Origin: an uncultured bacterium
GTDB lineage: Bacteria > Acidobacteriota > Aminicenantia > Aminicenantales > Saccharicenantaceae
Direction: 5' to 3'
Length of the DNA stretch: 64,000 bases
Assembly: GCA_937920515.1 (NCBI GenBank)
Contig: CALEUG010000004.1
Location: 62,001 to 126,000, forward strand
The position numbers and the translations under genes are program-made. Shown piece after piece: positions 59,170 through 64,000 of this stretch. Under the pieces are notes generated by a model. It did not search any database. It saw only the letters and a program-made list of their open reading frames with translations, and was not told where the DNA came from. Every line of letters starts with the position of its first letter. Within the stretch, counting starts at the first letter, position 1.

Positions 59170-60522
59170 ATGGCAAGTTTAAGAATCTGGTTAAAAAGTT
59201 ATATAATCGCCAGCGAAGAAATCACGAAGAAAATGACCGGAAAAAAGAACCTGGCCCTGGCGCTGAACTCAGTACTGCTGGTCCTTTTTCTGGCCGGCTC
59301 TTTGTCGGCCTCAACCGTTCAGTTCACGCTGGCCCACAACGCCACCAGCAACATCTTTCAATCATACCAGCCACTTTCCGACCAGCTGACCAACGTTTCG
59401 CTCTATTTTGGCGGTGATTCTGATAGCATCTCTCTTTATGGAGATTTCAACCTGAGTTTTCTGTATAAGTACTCAGGCCTGAGTTCGTTTGCCGGTAAGC
59501 TCGGAGCTGACTACCTGGTTCCAGCCGGCTCCAGAAGCGCCTTTTACTTCGCCCTGGAAGGAGAAGGGGTGCTGTTCCGAACCCTCTACGACTACTTCAA
59601 CCATGGCACCATTCGCCTGGTGGCCAACTTTAAGAGTTACCTTGATGCTTCCACCATTCTCCGGCTTGATACACTCAGCCAGTTGAGGGACTATCAGTAT
59701 TCCATCTTCGATTACTTTGCAGAAAACCTGACTTTATCGCTGGACCATTACTTTCCCTCTAAAACCACCATGAAAATAGAGGCCGGATACGGTTACAAGC
59801 TTTACTTTCACCCGGGGATAATTTCTGAAACCGGGGAAGAATTTCCGCCGGTTGTGGCGGAAGCTTCTTCGGTGCCAGGCTTCGGAACTCTGGCTTACCG
59901 CGGACCGGCCATCCTGCCCCAGCCTCCTGTGCAGGGTGGCCCTGGCGGCCATGGCGGTCCCGGACAGAATTATGAGAAGGGGGGGAGTTACAGCATCCGG
60001 GGAATACCCTACCAGACCATTTATTACACCGGCAGTCAAAATATCCAGGTTGTCTCCATCGGTGGCCTGCTGGCCCAGGGGCTGGGAGATCGCCTCGGTT
60101 TAAGCCTGAGCGCTCTCAAGCAGTGGAACCTCAAGGGCGAAAATCCCTTTGCTTCCAGCGATGAACTCTTCCTGGTTGAAAACCCGACCTATGACCAGTT
60201 CAGCTGGGAGGGTTATTCCCTGACGACCAAACTGACGGCCCTGCTGTCCGAGAACCTGAACGGTGCCTTTCAGTATGACTATTTTTCCCGGAAATTCCCC
60301 GGGATTGAAAGCCTTGATCTGGAAGGCACCAGCCTGGGAATTCCGAGGGAAGACAGGAGGCACCAGTTCAGCGCCCGGATTCAGCTGGACCTCAGAAAGG
60401 TTTCTTTTTTTATAAATTATTCCTATATAAAAAATACCTCCACCGACCCCTGGTTTACCTGGGACGGTAATGTTATCAGCGGAGGCCTGACCTGGAACCT
60501 GCAGGTCACTCCGTCGAAATGA
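59170..60522 (+). CDS. Hypothetical outer-membrane beta-barrel-like protein
   Basis: Signal-like N-terminus then alternating aromatic/polar strands; RBS aggaggg before ATG 59170. Confidence 0.65.
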   Translation: MASLRIWLKSYIIASEEITKKMTGKKNLALALNSVLLVLFLAGSLSASTVQFTLAHNATSNIFQSYQPLSDQLTNVSLYFGGDSDSISLYGDFNLSFLYKYSGLSSFAGKLGADYLVPAGSRSAFYFALEGEGVLFRTLYDYFNHGTIRLVANFKSYLDASTILRLDTLSQLRDYQYSIFDYFAENLTLSLDHYFPSKTTMKIEAGYGYKLYFHPGIISETGEEFPPVVAEASSVPGFGTLAYRGPAILPQPPVQGGPGGHGGPGQNYEKGGSYSIRGIPYQTIYYTGSQNIQVVSIGGLLAQGLGDRLGLSLSALKQWNLKGENPFASSDELFLVENPTYDQFSWEGYSLTTKLTALLSENLNGAFQYDYFSRKFPGIESLDLEGTSLGIPREDRRHQFSARIQLDLRKVSFFINYSYIKNTSTDPWFTWDGNVISGGLTWNLQVTPSK

Positions 60523-60535
60523 GCGAGGTCCCGAC

Positions 60536-61078
60536 ATGAAAAATCATCAAACCAAGAAAATGATGGACGCAAAAACAAGGATTATGAGGCCTGTGCAGGA
60601 TAGGCGACCTCGCCTGCGAATTCTTTTAGCTTTTCTGTTCACCTTGCATCTGTCGCTGCTCCCGGCTCTGGCCCAGGACGCGTCGCCGGCCGAGAGCCAG
60701 GCTGAATCACAAACTCAAACCCGCCCTCATTTCTACGATGTCGACCGTGAGGTGACCATAGAAGGCCAGATTGAAGACCTCAGGTTTGAAAACAGGTACG
60801 AGGGCCGGGGGAATTTCCTGGTTCTTCTGGTCAAAGAAAAGGGCAGTGGCGAGCTGCTGGAAGTAGAAACGGCTCCGGCCTGGTTCTTCCGGAGTGATAT
60901 CCATAAAGGGGAGAGAATCCGGCTCACAGGCTCCCTGACTGAAGAAAGTAAAGACGGCCGGAAACTGGTTATGGCCAGGGAATTGAAGATTGGCAACCAG
61001 ACCATAACCCTCAGAGACCGCCGGGGCTTCCCTGCCTGGAGCCGCGGGCCGGGACGAAGGCGAGGTACTGCCTGGTAA
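60536..61078 (+). CDS. Hypothetical secreted protein, OB-fold-like
   Basis: Signal peptide; DVDREVTIEGQIEDLRF...DIHKGERIRLTGSLTEESKDGRKLVMARELKIGNQTITLRD. Confidence 0.6.
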   Translation: MKNHQTKKMMDAKTRIMRPVQDRRPRLRILLAFLFTLHLSLLPALAQDASPAESQAESQTQTRPHFYDVDREVTIEGQIEDLRFENRYEGRGNFLVLLVKEKGSGELLEVETAPAWFFRSDIHKGERIRLTGSLTEESKDGRKLVMARELKIGNQTITLRDRRGFPAWSRGPGRRRGTAW

Positions 61079-61241
61079 CCTAAAAAAACTTACTGCTTGA
61101 CTGCCCCCACGTGCTTTGTGATATCTTGTTATCTTCATGAGTTCCAGCATAGAATACCTGATGCGGCCCCTGGCCGCCCCTATCTTATCCACCCAGCCCG
61201 GCCTTATTAATACAATAAATTTATAATAATCGGGAGGCATC

Positions 61242-62648
61242 ATGGCCGAAGAAAAAAAATATTCTCCAGGAGTGGAAAAGTACATCCGGGAAGCAAAAAC
61301 CTTCCTGGCCCGGCAGGAGGAAATAAGAACCCGGATGCAGAGGATGAAATTCGACACCATCGCCGTCCACGGGCTTTATTCACTGGAAGAAGCCCTAAAC
61401 CGGAACCAGGGGGCCATCATAGAACCTCTTTACCTGGCCACTTCGCAGGGTTACCGGGACTCAGACGAACTGGAAGCGGCCCTGGCCTACTTAATTCCCA
61501 CCTGGTGCTACACCAGAATCGCCAACCCCACCACTTACTACCTGGAATACGTGCTGGCCCTGCTTGAAGGCTACAAGACAGGTTGTGAAACTTCCTGCGT
61601 GGTTACCTCTTCGGGCATGGCGGCCATCATGATGGCCGTTGACCCCTTCCTGGTTAAACAGAAAGAAGGCCCGGAAAAGATAAACTTCGTTTCCTCCATT
61701 CAGCTTTACGGTGGCACCTACCAGCATTTTTCGGTGCGCAAGATGAAAGAAAGGGGAATAGAGGTGCGCTGGGTGCTTCGCCCTGAAGATATAGAAGAAT
61801 GGAAGGCGAAAATAGATGAGAATACCCGCTTCCTTTACGTGGAAGCACCGAGCAATCCGCAGCAATCCTTCTGCGACGTTAAGGCCCTGGCCGATCTGGC
61901 CCATTCCTGGGAAATTCCGCTGATCTTTGACGCCACCTGCGCCACCCCGGCCCTGATGCGGCCGATTGCCTACGGGGCCGACATCGTGGTCCACTCCCTC
62001 ACCAAGTCCATCACCACCGGGGGCCTGGCCATAGGTGGAGCCCTGATCAGCAAAAAGCCCATCGTCACCAGGGTCAAGAATGACGACCCCAATTTCAAGG
62101 CCAGTTTTGCCGAATACGTTAAGTTCTGGCCTTACCGCGACAACGGTCCGGCTGCTTCTCCCTTCAACGCCCTGATGGCCATCAACGACCTGCGCACGCT
62201 GCGCATGAGAATGGACACGGTCAGCCAGAACTGCCAGAAGGTGGCCGAATTCCTGGAAAAACATCCCCGCGTCTACCAGGTGGACTATCTGGGGCTGCCG
62301 AGTTACAAGCTTTATCCGCTGGCCAAAAAATACATGAAACTGGTTGACTCGGATGATGGCAGTGGACAGGAAGTTAATCGCTACGGACATTTGATGAGCT
62401 TCAGGGTGGACGGACCACCGGAAAATGCCCGGAAGGTTTTCGACCGGTTCCGGATCATTTTCCGGGCAACCGACCTGGGACGTATCAAGAGCGTGGCCAC
62501 CATTCCGGCAATCTCCACCCACCAGCAGCAGGGCGAAGAGGCCCGGAGAATGGCTGACATCCCGCCCCAGCTCATCAGGCTCTGCGTGGGCGCCGAAAAC
62601 CCTGACGACATAATTGAGGACCTCAACCAGGCCCTCAATTCTCTCTGA
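61242..62648 (+). CDS. Cys/Met-metabolism PLP-dependent enzyme (gamma-lyase/gamma-synthase family)
   Basis: YTRIANPTTYYLEYVLALLEGYKTG; VHSLTKSITTGGLAIGGALI; RLCVGAENPDDIIEDLNQAL. Confidence 0.92.
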   Translation: MAEEKKYSPGVEKYIREAKTFLARQEEIRTRMQRMKFDTIAVHGLYSLEEALNRNQGAIIEPLYLATSQGYRDSDELEAALAYLIPTWCYTRIANPTTYYLEYVLALLEGYKTGCETSCVVTSSGMAAIMMAVDPFLVKQKEGPEKINFVSSIQLYGGTYQHFSVRKMKERGIEVRWVLRPEDIEEWKAKIDENTRFLYVEAPSNPQQSFCDVKALADLAHSWEIPLIFDATCATPALMRPIAYGADIVVHSLTKSITTGGLAIGGALISKKPIVTRVKNDDPNFKASFAEYVKFWPYRDNGPAASPFNALMAINDLRTLRMRMDTVSQNCQKVAEFLEKHPRVYQVDYLGLPSYKLYPLAKKYMKLVDSDDGSGQEVNRYGHLMSFRVDGPPENARKVFDRFRIIFRATDLGRIKSVATIPAISTHQQQGEEARRMADIPPQLIRLCVGAENPDDIIEDLNQALNSL

Positions 62649-62707
62649 TCGGCCCTGTATTTGCAGCCGGGTTTGAATTTTGCCACCGGCTCGACTAAAA
62701 TCAGGTC

Positions 62708-64000
62708 ATGGAAGCGCTGAGAATTTACACTGAAAAACCGTACCAGCTCCAGGGAGAGGTTATCATCAGCGGGGCCAAGAACGCCGTTCTCCCGGCCCTG
62801 GCCGCTTCACTCCTGACCGCCGAAGAAGTCCACCTCACCAATATCCCGCTGGTCAAGGATGTTCAAACCATGCTGACACTGCTGGCCGAGCTGGGAGCCG
62901 AATACAACCTCAAAAAGAAATCCATAGCCATCAGAACGAAAAAAATTCTCTCCGAACAGGCCCCCTACCAGCTGGTGCGGGCGATGAGGGCCTCCATCCT
63001 GGTGCTGGGCCCGCTTCTGGCCAGGCGGGGACGGGCGGTGGTAGCCCTGCCCGGAGGCTGCGCCATCGGGACCAGGCCGGTGGACCTGCATATCACCGGA
63101 CTGCAGAGACTCGGAGCCGATATAAAAATAGAGCACGGCTACATCGTGGCCGAGGCCAGAAGACTGAAGGGGGCCGAGTTCGAGTTCGAAAAAAAGACGG
63201 TCACCGGAACCGAAAACCTGGTGATGGCTGCGGCCCTGGCCCGGGGTGAAACCGTTCTTAAGAATTGCGCCCTGGAACCGGAAGTCAGCAGCCTGTGCGA
63301 ACTTCTGGTCAAGATGGGAGCCAGAATTGACGGCATAGGAGAAGAAACTCTCCGTATCAGGGGAGTAGAGGAGCTGGGTCCGGCCAGCCATCGAATTATT
63401 CCCGACCGGATTGAAGCCGGGACTTTCCTGGTAGCCGCTGCCCTGACCGGAGGCGACCTTGTTCTGAGGGAAGTGGAACCGGCCCATCTCCAGGCCCTGG
63501 TTGACAGGCTGACCTTTTCCGGGGCCAGAATAGAAAAGGCCGGAAGGCGTTCACTCCGGATTATCGGCAGCCAGGAAATAAAACCCCAGGATGTGACCAC
63601 GGCTCCCTACCCCGGATTTCCCACCGACATGCAGGCCCAGTTCATGGTCCTGATGACCCAGGCCAGCGGCACTTCCATCATCACCGAGACCATCTTCGAC
63701 CGGCGCTTTGCCCACGCCAACGAGCTGATCAGGCTGGGGGCCAGCATCGAGATTCAGGGAGACAAAGCCATCGTCAGGGGCCGCACTCCGCTGTCCGGAG
63801 CCGAGGTGGTGGCCACTGACCTGAGGGCTTCAGCCTGCCTGGTGCTGGCCGGGCTGGTGGCCACCGGCCAGACCACGATCAACGACATCGAGCACCTGGA
63901 CCGCGGTTACGAAAAAATAGAAGAAAAGTTGAAGACGCTTGGAGTGAAGATTGACCGCCTTAAAAACAATAATAACCACAGGATGGGGGCAAAACATGAG
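62708..64000 (+). CDS. murA: UDP-N-acetylglucosamine 1-carboxyvinyltransferase, partial at window end
   Basis: Open frame MEALRIYTEKPYQLQGEVIISGAKNAVLPALAASLL... to window end without a stop; PGGCAIGTRPVDLH motif. Confidence 0.95.
   Translation, partial: MEALRIYTEKPYQLQGEVIISGAKNAVLPALAASLLTAEEVHLTNIPLVKDVQTMLTLLAELGAEYNLKKKSIAIRTKKILSEQAPYQLVRAMRASILVLGPLLARRGRAVVALPGGCAIGTRPVDLHITGLQRLGADIKIEHGYIVAEARRLKGAEFEFEKKTVTGTENLVMAAALARGETVLKNCALEPEVSSLCELLVKMGARIDGIGEETLRIRGVEELGPASHRIIPDRIEAGTFLVAAALTGGDLVLREVEPAHLQALVDRLTFSGARIEKAGRRSLRIIGSQEIKPQDVTTAPYPGFPTDMQAQFMVLMTQASGTSIITETIFDRRFAHANELIRLGASIEIQGDKAIVRGRTPLSGAEVVATDLRASACLVLAGLVATGQTTINDIEHLDRGYEKIEEKLKTLGVKIDRLKNNNNHRMGAKHE

Noticed and set aside
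61491-62522. 343-aa minus-strand ORF
   Set aside because: Antisense shadow of the PLP-dependent enzyme gene

Overview
A 64 kb bacterial chromosomal window with almost no mobile DNA. GWxTD-domain protein, Cna-type TonB receptor, abundant TPR proteins and overall gene style suggest a Candidatus Aminicenantes / Acidobacteria-like lineage (inference; no search was run). Housekeeping content includes lepA (partial), tatA, frr-pyrH-tsf-rpsB, rpsI-rplM, der, amiC-like amidase, tmRNA, tRNA-Leu(CAG), tRNA-Asp(GTC), a mitochondrial-like citrate synthase, homoserine dehydrogenase and murA (partial). Accessory content includes a TetR-TolC-HlyD-RND efflux operon with a palindromic operator, a LolA/ECF sigma/anti-sigma/bactofilin-like cluster, a bacterial aRF1-like (baeRF) protein, and a long minus-strand operon for a group 4 [NiFe] hydrogenase. 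That operon combines HydB/HydG-like electron-input subunits, a molybdopterin-oxidoreductase-like subunit apparently without its catalytic Cys/Sec, and flanking two-component genes. The observations most worth follow-up are: (i) this composite hydrogenase locus; (ii) a ~300 nt orphan intergenic region beside ssrA with multiple long, interleaved (pseudoknot-capable) complementary segments; (iii) a 39-nt element (36/39 identical) immediately upstream of the -35 boxes of both ssrA and a FadL-like gene; (iv) a textbook sigma-54 promoter plus an upstream 11-bp inverted repeat in front of a Gln/Asn/Glu-rich secreted protein; (v) the tetR operator. All calls are from reading the sequence and translations; no homology search or folding program was used.
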